Both the position numbers and the translations under genes were made by a program. A model generated the notes under the pieces. That model saw only the letters and a program-made list of their open reading frames with translations, ran no database searches and was not told where the DNA came from. From Diaporthe sp. PMI_573 (Eukaryota > Ascomycota > Sordariomycetes > Diaporthales > Diaporthaceae): a stretch of DNA of 64,000 nucleotides. The stretch covers positions 124,001-188,000 of the forward strand of contig JAJTUP010000021.1 of the NCBI GenBank assembly GCA_021399435.1, written 5' to 3'. Below, piece by piece: positions 34,022-45,926 of this stretch (position 1 is its first letter; the number at the start of each line of letters is the position of its first letter).

Positions 34022-34693
34022 TCATCCAGAAGACCGTAGGTAGATCTGTAAGACCGAATGTTGGACATCAGAGAGGTGCCGCAGAGAGCGGCCGAAAACA
34101 AACCCGGAGAATGTCCAGGGCTCGGGAAGGGCTGCTGTGAGAGAAAGGTACAAGAAATCGAAGTAGATTCATATCGAATATTACATACCAAGGAGAAACA
34201 AAAAGGCGATTAATGCAGAGGCCGTATTCAGGTGAAAGAGATATTGTGCTGTCGTTGACTTACAAGGGATGTCTAGCCTCTCCTCTGAGAAACAGCCAAT
34301 ACTAAAAATGAGCTGGATCGCATTTGTTATTTGGAATATGTAATAAACTAGAGTTTGTGGACTGGAGCTTGCGGAATCACACTGATAGATGTAGCTATGC
34401 CAGAACGTCCTCCGGAAATTCGCCACTATGCCTGTGATGTCTCCAAACAGAGGCGGCCAATCCTAGTTGATTATCAGCAAGCTCTGCTACCATTACCAAA
34501 TGAGCGAAGGCCAAAACATGAATCCGTCATACCTTGGGCATGCTCAGACACACTCTTACCCCAATCGCCTCCCCGAGATCGAACTGCAGCATCATGGTAG
34601 CGTACACTATGGAGGCCATCATGAAGTCGGCTACGCAACCCTCGCAATCACCAGCCCACCCCAAGCCTATCCGTTCGTGCTTTCGTGTTCATA
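34022..34693 (-). pseudogene. Wax-synthase-like membrane O-acyltransferase remnant
   Basis: On the minus strand an exon ending at 34533 reads ADFMMASIVYATMMLQFDLG and VRVCLSMPK. A 70-nt intron (34463-34532, GTATGA...AACTAG) joins it in frame to DWPPLFGDITG, VANFRRTFWHSYI and a hydrophobic stretch. A possible 54-nt intron (34135-34188) leads to a last exon ending at 34022. The motif W-PPLFG ... FRRTFWH is characteristic of the fungal wax-synthase-like MBOAT acyltransferases found in terpenoid gene clusters. I find no N-terminal half: upstream frames close within a few codons. It is most likely a truncated gene. The middle part beyond FWHSYI does not show the usual family pattern, so the call is tentative. 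Confidence 0.4.
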
Positions 34694-35208
34694 TTCTTGG
34701 AAAGGCAATATAAATCCACCTCGAGAATTGCCATCGCGTAAAACCATCGAAAACTTCAAGTACTAGTACTAAGTACATAGAAACCAAGCCCGACTGTTTT
34801 TTCTCGAGTATACTAAAGAGGATATAACAGCGTTACTTCAGAGGACAGAGAATGTAATTGAGCAAACTATCAAATGTCTCAGAAGAACATACTACCAGAG
34901 AGACGCCCGAAATGCACATCTTCTTGCCTACCATGGTGCTTGACTGAGAAACTCTACCACACCAGTGGAGAGACTTGACTTGGGGGACACTGCTAATTAT
35001 AAAGCCTTCTGCGGTTCGCCTCAATCCTCGAAACACCGATTTTTACTCGTGGCGAGTCGTACAAGGTAAAGAGGAGGTTTTCTCCAAGATATTCGCTAGA
35101 AATCTGAGTGACCACTCTATCGGTATCTTTCGCCTCTTGTGTAATGAGGTTGGCAAATCCTTCGAGGTCGTACTGTCATGTGCACAGGGTTCAACGTCAA
35201 ACTGCATC

Positions 35209-35451
35209 ATGTCGGCACAGAAGATAGAGCCCAGCTTCAGTGACATCATCGGCCAACTTCAAGAAGAAAATAAGAGGCTCTCACAGCAGATACAGCAAGC
35301 GACAAACAAAGCAAACACAGAATACAGCCGTAGACAAATTGCTGAAGAAGAAAATCATCGACTGCGTAGTAATCAATTGTGGCTAGAGAAGCAGGTTCGG
35401 GAGCGGGCGCATGCGGTAGAATTTTTTCAAGGGATAGTCCGATGTGGATAA
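35209..35451 (+). CDS. Possible small coiled-coil protein (hypothetical)
   Basis: From the ATG at 35209 the frame runs 80 codons: MSAQKIEPSFSDIIGQLQEE, then NKRLSQQIQQA, EYSRRQIAEEENHRLRSNQL and KQVRERAHAVEFF. Heptad-like spacing of Leu/Ile and dense Glu/Gln/Arg suggest a coiled coil. The frame stays open 78 codons further upstream, but that part looks non-coding. No family is recognised, and it could be one exon of a larger gene or a fragment. Confidence 0.35.
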   Translation: MSAQKIEPSFSDIIGQLQEENKRLSQQIQQATNKANTEYSRRQIAEEENHRLRSNQLWLEKQVRERAHAVEFFQGIVRCG

Positions 35452-36290
35452 AGCGTTGCATATTTTAGAGGCCCTGAGAAGGCACGTGTCTCAAGGTGAC
35501 TTCCATTAGATGGCGTGGCCACATCCGGAAGAGAGGTCCCCGGAGATAGTTCCCTCCAGCAGGATTGAATCCATAGGCAGTCCGTAGTTTGTAAATTTAC
35601 CTTAGCGCGACTACTTTTGTGCAACTGGATGGGCAGCATATGATGTACAATAGGATGGCAGGGTAGCAATATACTAAGCTTTAGTGCTTGCAGAAGGTCG
35701 TTGAGTTTCGTGGGCCCTACTCGGCGAGTGAACAAGGAAGGCCAAGGTGGCTTCTGTCGGCGAGCTAACAGGGAAGACTGCCGAGGTGGCGCTCAACATC
35801 CCGTACGTCGGGCCTCCTACACTAGCCTCTCGTGCACACGTCTAGATCGGATCGCATGGCACTGATGAAACGGGCGGCACGCGCAACGCCTGCGCCTCCG
35901 GTAGCGTGGGCAATGTCGGGTGTGAGATCAGCTGCGATAGACAGACAGGTCGCGCGGGCAGGCGTCGCGCGTGGCCGGCTCGAGCCGCGACGGGGAGTCA
36001 CCCCGACATGGGTTGGCGTAGGCGTGAGGGAGCGGGCCGAGTCGGAGACGCCACCACTCCAAGAGCAGCTGGACAGTAGCTGTCAGAGCTGCCTGGGCAC
36101 GATGGCGTCGAGCTGTCGCCGCCGGAGACGCCACCGAGGCTGCAGCCGAAGCCCTCCAGCGTGGGCTCGACCGGGTGGTAGGGGCCGGCGGGGCTTGGCG
36201 AGGCGCACTCCCAGTGTCAGGAAGGTGCAGTGCACGGCCCCTTCGGGGTATTCATAAGTAGTTCTCGGCCTTTCGGCCTTTAGGTACAAA
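35452..36290. other. Intergenic with GC-rich patch (35820-36250)
   Basis: The second half is the most GC-rich stretch of the window. It has long open frames on both strands (for example 35832-36257 plus), rich in Arg, Ala and Pro. Such frames arise easily in GC-rich DNA. I see no motif and do not call a gene. It ends exactly where the copia LTR region begins. Confidence 0.35.
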
Positions 36291-36675
36291 ACTTAGACAA
36301 GAGACACATACTGTGGATTCAGTAGCATGGAATTCAGGGGTGCAGGGTCCATAGATCAATCTAGCGCTAACCCCGCCGTGGGGCAGCAATAAGATAACGG
36401 TCGGTCCGTAGCAAACCAACACCAGCTGGCAGACCCTGGTCAATTAGTTGCCTGCTGGGTTGCCCCAGCGGCTGCCCTAATTGGCCAAATTGTCTATATA
36501 CAGCAGATTAGTCAGCTAGATTAGTCAGCGCTTCTGGCCAACACTTAGGTAGGGGCTTTGGCACCCACCAAGGGTAGCCAGAAGCAATACACAACACCAC
36601 TACTAAATTAAAGCTATCAAGTAGCCACTTTGGTAACCCCTTTAAGTAATTACTTATTTACATACCCAACCAACA
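36290..36675 (+). repeat. Copia LTR region, less mutated copy
   Basis: Inverse match to 14432-14820, with more C and G retained (for example GGTCAATTAGTTGCCTGC against the T/A-rich version). No copia coding sequence is visible to its left, so it is a solo LTR or fragment at the right edge of gene island 1. Confidence 0.5.
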
Positions 36676-37254
36676 CTAATTAGTAATTACTTGGCAATCC
36701 CTAATAATAAAATAGGAAAAGGCAGATTGCTATTACCGTTACTATATACTTTTAAGCCGTTTTAATAGGCAATATCTACGCTATAATTATCATCATTTAG
36801 TACACCAACATTTAATATACTTACTGTTAAGTAGTAATAATTAACCCTTAAAATACTAACTTCTCTCTAAAACTTGCTAGTTTATCCTCTAAATACAAAA
36901 AAGAGAAGAAAGAAGCCTATTAATATACTTTATTATACAAGAAAACACTATTAAGAATATTATAAATACTTCTTACAATAACCTACCCATTTAGACCCTT
37001 AAGAATCTAACTAAGCAAATATATAAATTAACAAAAGCCCTTAGAAACGCTTCTTTTAAGGCCAAAAAACCCTTTATTAAACTCTTAACTACCTACTAAA
37101 TACCTTCCAACCATTATTATACTACTTATAATAACTATAACTATTAAGGACGCTAGTTAAGAAAAAATATAGAGTTACCACCTAAACGCCATATAATTTA
37201 TTTACTTAAAGTTATAACTACTATAATATATTAATATTTTTTACCAGTAATACT
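36676..37254. other. AT-rich degenerate spacer
   Basis: No gene was seen. Base composition falls abruptly after the LTR. The plus strand has a few short coding-like runs (about 37020-37090, TKQIYKLTKALRNASF-like) typical of retroelement gag remains. Confidence 0.35.
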
Positions 37255-37574
37255 AAAAACGTGGACAACAAGCCGAGCATATGTGCCCAAGTTCTGCTGG
37301 CCCCTCTGAGCGAGAGAGAGGAAACTGCTAGAGGGCTCCAACGCGAAGAAAAAAGAGATAATGAAAAAGGGCCGGAAGGGCCACGAAGGCGATAAAAGCA
37401 GTGATTGGGTTCTGATCAGACAATGTCACAGGTTATCAAATAATAATAATAGAAGAATGAGTTGAATTGTTACTTCGGCCCTCGAGAGGGACAGAAGCAT
37501 GTCCGGTACTTATAGTACGGACGGCCAAGAAAAATTCATCGCACTAGCTACGTAAAACACTGCACCCCGTAACA
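37255..37574 (-). repeat. Solo gypsy LTR with 5-bp target duplication
   Basis: A complete 320-bp copy of the LTR at 10758-11077 (minus strand TGTTACGGGGTGCAG ... CCACGTTTTT), with no internal element. It is flanked by ATACT on both sides (37250-37254 and 37575-37579), the 5-bp duplication expected for Ty3/gypsy insertion. This is the signature of recombination between two LTRs. It keeps CpG sites that are mutated in the other copy. Confidence 0.85.
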
Positions 37575-37579
37575 ATACT

Positions 37580-38168
37580 ATAACCCTTTAAAAACTATAC
37601 TTAACTATTACCAAGTATCTACAGGTAAGTCTTTAAAGTATTTTCCTATATTAACTATATTTTCCAATATTTTTATTACTTTTATTATTATTATAGAATT
37701 TACTATTTATACTTTATTATACTAAATATTTACCACTATTACCATTATTATCCTTTTCTTTATTATAATAATTACCTTCTTATAATATTTTTCCTTTATT
37801 CTCCCCAAAAAGTACCTAAAAGGCTGCTTTAAAGCCTTGTTTTCTACTCTTAACTCTTATCATCTTCTCTTCTATCTACTTTTTTAGGCACAAACAGTAC
37901 AGGTTGCTACTATATATATTTTATTTACGGTTACTAAATTTATTATGTTTTTCTACTACTTTCTACATATTTATTTCTACTTTTCCTTATACTTACATTT
38001 TACTATTCTTTCTTTTCTTTTATATTAAAAATAAGAAAGAAGAAAGACTCTATATATAAAACTGCGCGATAATACTCTCATTTGCTAAAGACCACTATTT
38101 ATAGGTAAATAGTAAACTTAAGCTAGTTAGAAGTTACAACAATAATTATTATAATATCTTTTTTAGTA
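37580..38168. other. AT-rich spacer
   Basis: Low-complexity, T-rich on the plus strand (runs of TTTATTATT type). No gene was seen. Confidence 0.4.
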
Positions 38169-38175
38169 ACTTTAT

Positions 38176-38707
38176 CTGAAGGTTGGTGGATCGAATGGGA
38201 GTCAGGTAGCAGTAGGGTGCACTGAGGTCTTGGTGGGACGCTTGAGAATGGTTTGGACAACTTTGCATTGAATTCGAGTGGGCTTCTGTCAGCCCTCCTC
38301 ACAGTCCCTCCGACATGACCTCAACCCTGGGCACGCTGCGGTTGGCTCTGGTGCAGGAATGGAGGGGCCGGAAAATTCGGCCCTCAGACCCACCATCTTT
38401 GGCTTCAAACAGCCAGCCAACCCTAACCCTGACAGTAACCAGACTAAATACAGATAAACTTCAGAAATCAGGCTATCTAACAAACTAGGTTACATGCTTT
38501 TTGGGTAAGAAATAAGGGGAATGCAGAGGTTCGAAGTTAGGGTCTTAAAACAGCCCAAAAAATCGGCTCACGGCCACCAAACTCATCTGCCGGCGCGCAC
38601 GCCACATAGGCACTTAGCCGAAAAAGTGCCAAGTCTAGGGTAACTCCTTACGTGAAGTCTAGGGTAACCCCTTACGTGCAGCGCCTACACAAGCGTTTCC
38701 GTTTAAC
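38176..38707 (+). repeat. R1 copy 2 with perfect 7-bp flanking duplication
   Basis: 532 bp from CTGAAGGTTGGTGG to CGTTTCCGTTTAAC. ACTTTAT flanks it on both sides (38169-38175 and 38708-38714), so R1 behaves as a discrete mobile unit with a 7-bp target duplication. It is nearly identical to copies 1 and 3 and keeps their CpG sites although it sits inside RIP-degraded DNA. Confidence 0.8.
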
Positions 38708-38714
38708 ACTTTAT

Positions 38715-39264
38715 TAGCAATTTATAATTATAATAGCGAAATAGAAAATACTAGTTACTGCTACTAACTCTCCTCTCGAGAGCCTAGTAGCAAATAAATA
38801 CCTAGAAATAACCACTAAGAAGGAAATAAAGGCCGACGCTATTACAAGTTATTTCTACACAGTATTAAAGGCCAACTAGGCAAAAGTTAACCTATCTCTA
38901 ATCAGAGTTGTGACAAAAAAAATACATTTTATATTTATATTTATATTATAATATATAATACATGTATTATTATATTATGTATTAGAGGGGGCTTGTATTT
39001 TTTATATTATGTATTTTTTTATATTTATATTATTATATTTTTTTATATTATAATATAAAAAAATATAATAATACAAATAGTTAAATATTAAATATTATTA
39101 ATTTATACTATAAGTTTTAATTAAAGCTCTAACTAATTTAAACTATATTATTTCTTTTAAGTTTTTAAACTATTTTTTCTTTATTTTTAAATATTCTAAC
39201 ATCTATTTCTTTATTTTTAATACTTAAATATATAAATAATAATAAAATATTCTAATTAAAGTTT
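38715..39264. repeat. AT-rich spacer containing one copy of an AT-rich inverted-end repeat
   Basis: From about 38915 the sequence GAGTTGTGACAAAAAAAATAC starts a very AT-rich tract containing GGGGCTTGTATTTTTTATAT. The same tract recurs at 44209-44450, where it ends in the inverse form GTATTATCACAACTC. It may be a small AT-rich MITE family. The rest is low-complexity. Confidence 0.45.
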
Positions 39265-39782
39265 GTTAAACGGAAACGCTCATTTAGGTGTAGGCGCTGC
39301 ACATAGGGAGTTACCCTAGACTTCACGGAAGGAGTTACCCTAGACTTAGTGCTAGTGGCGTGCGCGGCGGCAGATGAGTTTGGTGGCCGTGAGCCGATTT
39401 TTTGGGCTGTTTTAAGACCCTAACTTCGAACCTCTGCATTCCCCTTATTTCTTACCCAAAAAGCATGTAACCTAGTTTGTTAGATAGCCTGATTTCTGAA
39501 GTTTATCTGTATTTAGTCTGGTTACTGTCAGGGTTAGGGTTGGCTGGCTGTTTGAAGCCAAAGATGGTGGGTCTGAGGGCCGAATTTTCCGGCCCCTCCA
39601 TTCCTGCACCAGAGCCAACCGCAGCGTGCCCAGGGTTGAGGTCATGTCGGAGGGACTGTGAGGAGGGCTGACAGAAGCCCACTCAAATTCAATGCAAAGT
39701 TGTCCAAACCATTCTCAAGCGTCCCACCAAGACCTCCAGTGCACCCTACTGCTACCTGACCATTCAATCCACTAACCTTCAG
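39265..39782 (-). repeat. R1 copy 3, inverted relative to copy 2
   Basis: 518 bp running GTTAAACGG to CCTTCAG on the plus strand. The flanks are AAAGTTT (39258-39264) and AAAGTTA (39783-39789), a 7-bp duplication with one mismatch. It abuts the C-terminal end of the hAT transposase relic. Nearly identical to copies 1 and 2. Confidence 0.75.
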
Positions 39783-39789
39783 AAAGTTA

Positions 39790-41815
39790 CTAGTATCTCC
39801 TTCCTCTAGATCTATTTCAAATTCACTAGATGAATCTTTATATAAATCTAGCTATTTTTTAATCTTTAGCGTTTCTTTTTCTTTTTTATTATATTTTAAA
39901 ATCAATAATTCTTTCCGCGTCTCATGTTTTAAATTAGTACATCTTTTAGTAATAATATTCGTACTACTATTAAAGTTACCTTCTATAGTAGTAGAAGTAG
40001 CTAGAATATTTAAATATTTTACTACTAATATAGATAAATATAGATATAGGGTTTTATTTAATTCTTATTACTTAAAGATTAAAAACTATTAATAATATTA
40101 GTATAACTATTAGAAATAACTATAGGTAATTTATTATACTTTACTTATATCTCTAGGTTTAGGTACTTCTTTAAAATATTAATTTAGCTCTTCTTTTAAA
40201 TTATTATTAATATTATTATCTATAGAATAGTTAACTTTATTATCAGGAAATAAAGAGTTTAATATCTTTTTTTCCTTTAGTTTTCTTTAATTCTTTTTTA
40301 TTAGTGAAGGCGTTTTATTTATAAGATTAATATAAATTTCATTTTATATATTTAATAGTTATAATAAAGGAGGTAATTCGGTTTCTTTCCCTTTATTTTC
40401 TTTAATTTTATTATATAATCTATAATAAAAGTTAATATTTTAATAGTTTAAAATAATAAGAAATATTTAACTTACTCTTTTAATTTAATAAATAATAACT
40501 CCTTTATATAATCTATTATAGAAAAAGAAAGTATTTCCTCTAATCCTTATATATTTTTTCATAGGTCTAGTATTGTTAAAAATATATATAATTTATAGTC
40601 TTTAATATCTTCAGCTTTCCAAGTAAAATTATAAGGAAAATAGGTATTTAGTTTATTTATTCCTTTAGTAATAGCTTTAATAAACGACTCTATATATAGG
40701 TGTAATAAAACCTATATATAAATAATAAGTATTAGTTTAAAAGGTAATAAAATTATTAAGGAAATAAATTAAAACTTATACCACCCTCTAACCCTAAATT
40801 TAATTCATCAATATATAGTTATTTAAAATCAAATAGCTTTTTATATATATTTTTAATAAAACTTAATATTAAACTTAAAGTAGGATAGCTTAGCCCTTAT
40901 AGTTATATAGTAGTCTAGTAAAAGAGATTTAATATATCTCTTAAATTAGTTAATTATATCCATTCTCTTTTAGAAATATTTATTTCTCATAATAACCCAT
41001 AGTTAAAGTCTTTAATTAGTTAATTTATAAGGTATTAAAATATTATAGCCATATCTAACATTTTATATAATAAATTCTAACATATATTAACATCTAAATA
41101 TATTATAATTTATAATTAGCTTATATATTCAAATTAAATATAATAGAATTAAATATATTATATATACCTAGTGGAATTAATTTTCTATTATCATCTTACT
41201 CGATATACCCACTAGATTTACTTTAAGTAAGAATTTCAAGCCAACGGTTTTTAATCTCACGATTTCGTTTAATTACTATAACAATACATCAAACTTTATT
41301 AGGTAGCCCTATTTAATTAAATTAGTAAGTATAATATATTAAATAAAAATATATAAGTTAAATAATAATATCTAGTAACTTATTTAAAGTTAATTCTTTT
41401 CTACTCTTAAAATAGTTTCCCATTCTTCTCTATTTAGAGTAAAAACACTCAATAATTCAATTTCTTATAATTCTTTACTATTAATAGTATTTTTATTAAA
41501 GGTATTAATAATTACTTTAACAGCTAGGTTAAATATATATACTATACATCGTATATCATTATTAAATATAGTATTATTTTCAAGTAAATATTCAGTTTTA
41601 AAGTTATCAAGAAATATATTATTATTTAAGCCGTTATCTCGCGTAATACTATATATATTAATATAATAAAATAATGAAAAAAAAAGAATATATAATACCT
41701 ATTAATAGTATTTAATAATATCTTAAATAAATAAGAATATTATTTTTAAATATCTTAAAGATATAATTTCCACTATATACTTCATGTAAAATTTCAAAGC
41801 CTATATAATTATTAG

Positions 41816-41849
<34 letters not shown>

Positions 41850-42882
41850 AGATTACTTACCTATAAGTCAATAATTAGGCTAATAATCTTTATTAATAAA
41901 ATTCATTATAACCCCTAAATATCTAAAGAATTAATAGAAGTCTATATATCTAGTTGAAGGGAAATTCCTTTATAATTCTTAGCTTATTTTTTTATAATTT
42001 TTTTAATATCTTGAATACTATTATTATATAAAACTCGTAGAAATGCTCGTAACTTTCTATAGTAAATTTTAGGCATATTTCTATAATAAAGTATTTAGTA
42101 TATATATAGTATACTATTAATTTCTCAATCTATTTTAACTTACTTGTTTAAATATTTAATTAATTTACTAAAAGACTTTAATAATAAAATATTAAAAGAT
42201 AGGTTGTTAGAAGATAAAAAGTTAATAATCTTCTCTAAATAAACCTTATTATTAATATTTAAATTTTATATATATCCTCGTTTTTTTCAATTTCCACTAA
42301 ATAATTTATTAATAAATAGTTGAGTACTTGGTTAAGAATTAATCTCTAAGTCTCAATATATATTTTCGTTATATTTACATCCTATTAAAGATATTATTAA
42401 TATATATAATTATAAACTTATAATAAATTTTATATAGTTATTTAATAACTTACTTTTAATTTTCTTAGGGTCTTGTTCTTCGTTTAAATTTATAGCTATT
42501 AATTTATGTTTTTCTTTATAGTATAAAATTCTATTAGAGCTAATTTAAGCTCTAGTTATATTATAAGGTATTTCTTTATTACACCCTAGTATAGTATAAT
42601 AAAATATAACTTTTCAAGGTATAAAATAATCAATATCTAATAGTTTATAAGTAAATAAGCCAGCTATAATAGTATAGGCATTACTTTTAAAAAAAACGTT
42701 AATTTATTTCCTCTTTCATTTTTAAATTCGTCTTTTTTAGCTAGCATTTTAAAATAATTATTAGTAGATATAACGCTATTAGCATCACTACTAATATAAC
42801 TATCATCTTCAGGGTCAGATTCCTAGGTAGGTTGAATTCGATAATTAGAAGGTCCAGCAACCAAAGAAGTAAAAGAAGCCAT
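39790..42882 (-). mobile_element. Full-length hAT transposase relic, RIP-degraded
   Basis: The minus strand starts at ATG 42880-42882 with MASFTSLVAGPSNYRIQPT, then ESDPEDDSYISSDANS. Central segments read KGISLQLDIWTSINSLD-like (the 'T-D-W-T-S' box of hAT transposases; the W codon is now TAG) and NFINKDY. Near 40.03-39.97 kb the end reads YLNILATSTTIEGNFNSSTN with ITKRCTNL, the hAT C-terminal dimerisation segment. Stops and AT bias occur throughout. The transposase belongs to the same superfamily as the element at 28735, but they look like different families. Confidence 0.65.
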
Positions 42883-43367
42883 TTTTTTAAGATTTATATA
42901 TATATATAATAAAGAGATAACTTATTATTTTTTAAGACTTTTTTATAATAAAGAAATAACTATTTTTTTAAAGGTTTTAAGTTTAAAATATAGTAATAAT
43001 TAATAAGTAAGTCGGTTAATAGTTAAGATAGCTATTTAGGATCTTAGTCAATATAGATAAAAGAAAGAAAAAAGAGAAGAAGAGAAAAAAATAATAGAAA
43101 GGCTACTATATTTATAGATAAAGCTATTAGTCTATTAGTCTATTAGTCTATTTATCTATTTATCTATTTATCTATTTATCTACTTATTTATTCATCTATT
43201 TATTAATTAGTCTATTAGTTTATTAGCTTATTAGTCTATTAATTTAATAACTTAAAAATTTAATAGCTTATTAATAAAATATTCTTTATTATTAAAGTAT
43301 AAAAATAATAATATTACTTAAATATAATAATATAATATACTATATTATATTATAAATAGAAAATATG
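42883..43367. repeat. AT-rich spacer with degenerate 8-bp tandem repeat
   Basis: From about 43118 to 43245 the sequence is an imperfect tandem array of TCTATTTA / TCTATTAG units. The rest is AT-rich with no gene. Confidence 0.55.
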
Positions 43368-44208
43368 CTATTCTTTTAGAATAGTCTTTCATCCCGTACG
43401 ATGTCAAATCCCTCAGTATGCATCTCCCGCCAAAAAATATTAATTCTCTGTCTCGCCATGCAGCGTATATGAAAATGATCCTTGGAGTTTTCTGCATTTA
43501 ATAAATATGGTCACTCCGCGTCACGACTTCTTGATCGTGAGGAAATGACCAGATTAGTTTTGATTAATGATTGCTTTGCCCCTGTTAAACCCTAAAATCC
43601 CGGCGTTTTGTTTGCAACTCAGATTTTTGCGCATACGTCATTTTTATTGGTCGACAGTTCTTATGTAATGTGCCCGTACAATGTCATTCCGTACGATGTC
43701 AAATCCCTCATGCATCTCCCGCCAAAAAATATTAATTCTCTGTCTCGCCATGCTGCGTATATAAAAATGATCCTTGGATTTTTCTGTATTTAATAAACAT
43801 GGTCACTCTGTGTTATGACTTCTTAATCGTGAGGAAATGACCAAATTAGTTTTGATTAATAATTGCTTTGCCCCTATTAAACCCTAAAATCCCGGCGTTT
43901 TGTTTGCAACTCAGATCTTTGCATTTTTTTCTCCAAATCCCCGCACTAGGCTGAGTAAGCAGACCCCCCTGCCTTAAAGGGCCCATCTCTAAAGGGCCCA
44001 TCCCTACACTAGGCTGAGTAAGCAGACCCCCTTGCCCTAAAGGGCCGTGCGGCCCGAAGGGCCCATCTACGGCGGGGGCGCTTTGCGGGAGCGAGCAAGC
44101 GGAGCGAGCGAGCGAGGGCGAAGTGCCTCCGCCGTTTAAACATAGAATTTGCTAACTAATACACTAAAAGAATGGCTCTTGTGAGCTTCGAAGAAGCTAT
44201 CCACACAA
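43368..44208. mobile_element. R2 copy 2 (inverted, 841 bp) with internal duplication
   Basis: This is the reverse complement of the R2 element at 12061-12585, from CTATTCTTTTAGAATAG to TATCCACACAA. An internal segment of about 290 bp (beginning CCGTACGATGTCAAATCCCT at about 43396, and again near 43690) is tandemly duplicated, which explains the greater length. The GC-rich hairpin (about 44071-44135) and the ACTAGGCTGAGTAAGCAGAC block (twice) are also present. Non-coding. Confidence 0.7.
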
Positions 44209-44900
44209 TATTATATATTATATAATATAAAATAATATATAATATATTATATTATTATATTATATATTATATAATACAAAATAATACATAATACATTATA
44301 TTATTATATTATATATTAAAAGGGGCTTGTATTTTTTATATTATATATTAGAATATATTTATATTTTTATATTTTTATATTATTTATATTATGTATTATT
44401 ATATTTTTTTATATTTTGTATTTTTTTGTATTATCACAACTCTATCTCTAATAAATACACCAGTTAACGCCAATAATATCAATAAGAAACAAGCAACTAT
44501 ATATATTTTTAATATAATAGAGAGCATCTATTAAATACAATACATTAATAATAGCTTCCTACTTAATACCCAGTCCTACTTTAAAGGCTAGACTCTCAAG
44601 ATAATCAACAAAGCTTGTACTAGCTAAAAGAAAGAACTTTACAACCTTGCTTAACAGTAAAGTATTTACCTTAGCCTATAAAGAAGACTAATTAGGCCAT
44701 AAATAGATACATTTTTTACCTACAGCAAATATCCTAACTAGCTGTTAGAAAAGCTTACTATACACACCATTTATCCTTAATTACAGTTCTATAGTATATC
44801 TATAAGGGCTAGAAAGAACATGGCCCAAGCTTATAATAGTCTTATTTAGCTTCTAGGTCCTTTAATAAACATTATTAACAACATTATCATAAAGACCATT
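44209..44900. other. AT-rich tract and degenerate spacer
   Basis: Positions 44209-44450 are a near-pure TATA-type tract containing GGGGCTTGTATTTTTTATAT, shared with 38915-39070. The remainder has broken coding-like sequence that I cannot assign. Confidence 0.4.
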
Positions 44901-45421
44901 CTGAAGGTTAGTGCCTTCAGCAGTGTATATTTGGCAGGGTCACAGCAGGGTGCCTGGAGGCAAGTTGGGATGATTAAAAGTAGTTTGAACAACTTTGCAT
45001 TAAATTTGAGTGGGCTTCTGTCAGCCCTCCTCACAGTCCCTCCAACATCATCTCACCCACAGGCACGCGTGGGTTGGCTCTGGTACGCAAATAGGGAGGC
45101 CGGAAAATTCAGCCCTCAGACCCACTATCTTTAGCTTTAAATAACCAGCCAACCCTAACCCTAATAGTAACCAAACTAAATATAGATAAACTTCAGAAAT
45201 CAGGCTATCTAATGAACTAGGTTATATGCTTTTTAAGTAAGAAATAAGGGGAATGTAGAGGTTTGAAGTTAGGGTCTTAAAATAGCCCAAAAAATCAGCT
45301 CACGGCCACCAAACTTATCTGCCGCCGCGCACGCCACTAGCACTAAGTCTAGGGTAACTCCTTATGTGAAGTCTAGGGTAACTCCCTACATGCAGCGCCT
45401 ATACGAGCGTTTCCGTTTAAT
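44901..45421 (+). repeat. R1 copy 4, divergent and RIP-mutated
   Basis: 521 bp from CTGAAGGTTAGTG to CGTTTAAT. It differs from copies 1-3 mostly by C-to-T and G-to-A changes. Its first 23 bp (CTGAAGGTTAGTGCCTTCAG...) fold into a hairpin also present in copy 5. No clear flanking duplication. Confidence 0.7.
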
Positions 45422-45926
45422 ACCTTTGCCTTAACCTTTAGCCCCCTTACCTAAAAAATACTACTAGCGCTAGCCGTTATTTTAGACTGGGAAATCGAGT
45501 AAATTAATTTTATAAGTATCTTTCTAAATAGTATTGTTGAACAAAATAGCTGCTATACTAGAGATAACCACTAAAAGCAATATGCTGCTCTTGGTAGCTA
45601 CTCCAGAGAGCTTATATTTTTAGGTATTAACGTCACCTATTCTATACCCCTTCTTAAGCGTTATTCCAGTAAGCCTGGATACTAGAAATAAGCTTGTTAA
45701 CCTAAGTATATTGAAAAGTGCTATGAGTTGCTAGCTAACTCACTGTGAGACTAAGCTTACAAACAGATAGTTGTTTCTGTTTATTCTAATATTGTTTAGA
45801 AGCTAGGTTCTCTCGCCCGACTGGTAGCTGCGGGGTCTCGGATACTACTATAAGAAACAAAGGTGTGGGCGGGGGTTAAACTCAGGGGCTTTACATGTAA
45901 CACGCAAGGAGCAAGGACTCATAACC
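45422..45926. other. Degenerate retroelement sequence between R1 copies 4 and 5
   Basis: Contains TGTTGAACAAAATAGCTGCTAT at 45534, matching the first bases of the LTR at 45927, followed by broken coding-like frames. Possibly remains of a small copia-type element. Confidence 0.35.

Noticed and set aside
33844..35451. Gasdermin-like effector expected next to a CHAT protease
   Set aside because: Frames in this region show an acyltransferase remnant and a coiled-coil ORF. None has gasdermin character.
35832..36257. 141-codon plus-strand frame in GC-rich DNA
   Set aside because: Arg/Ala/Pro-rich, with comparable open frames on the opposite strand, no motif, and easily produced by high GC.
43118..43245. 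Possible CRISPR-like array of short repeats
   Set aside because: It is an imperfect 8-bp microsatellite (TCTATTTA/TCTATTAG) without unique spacers, in a eukaryotic genome.
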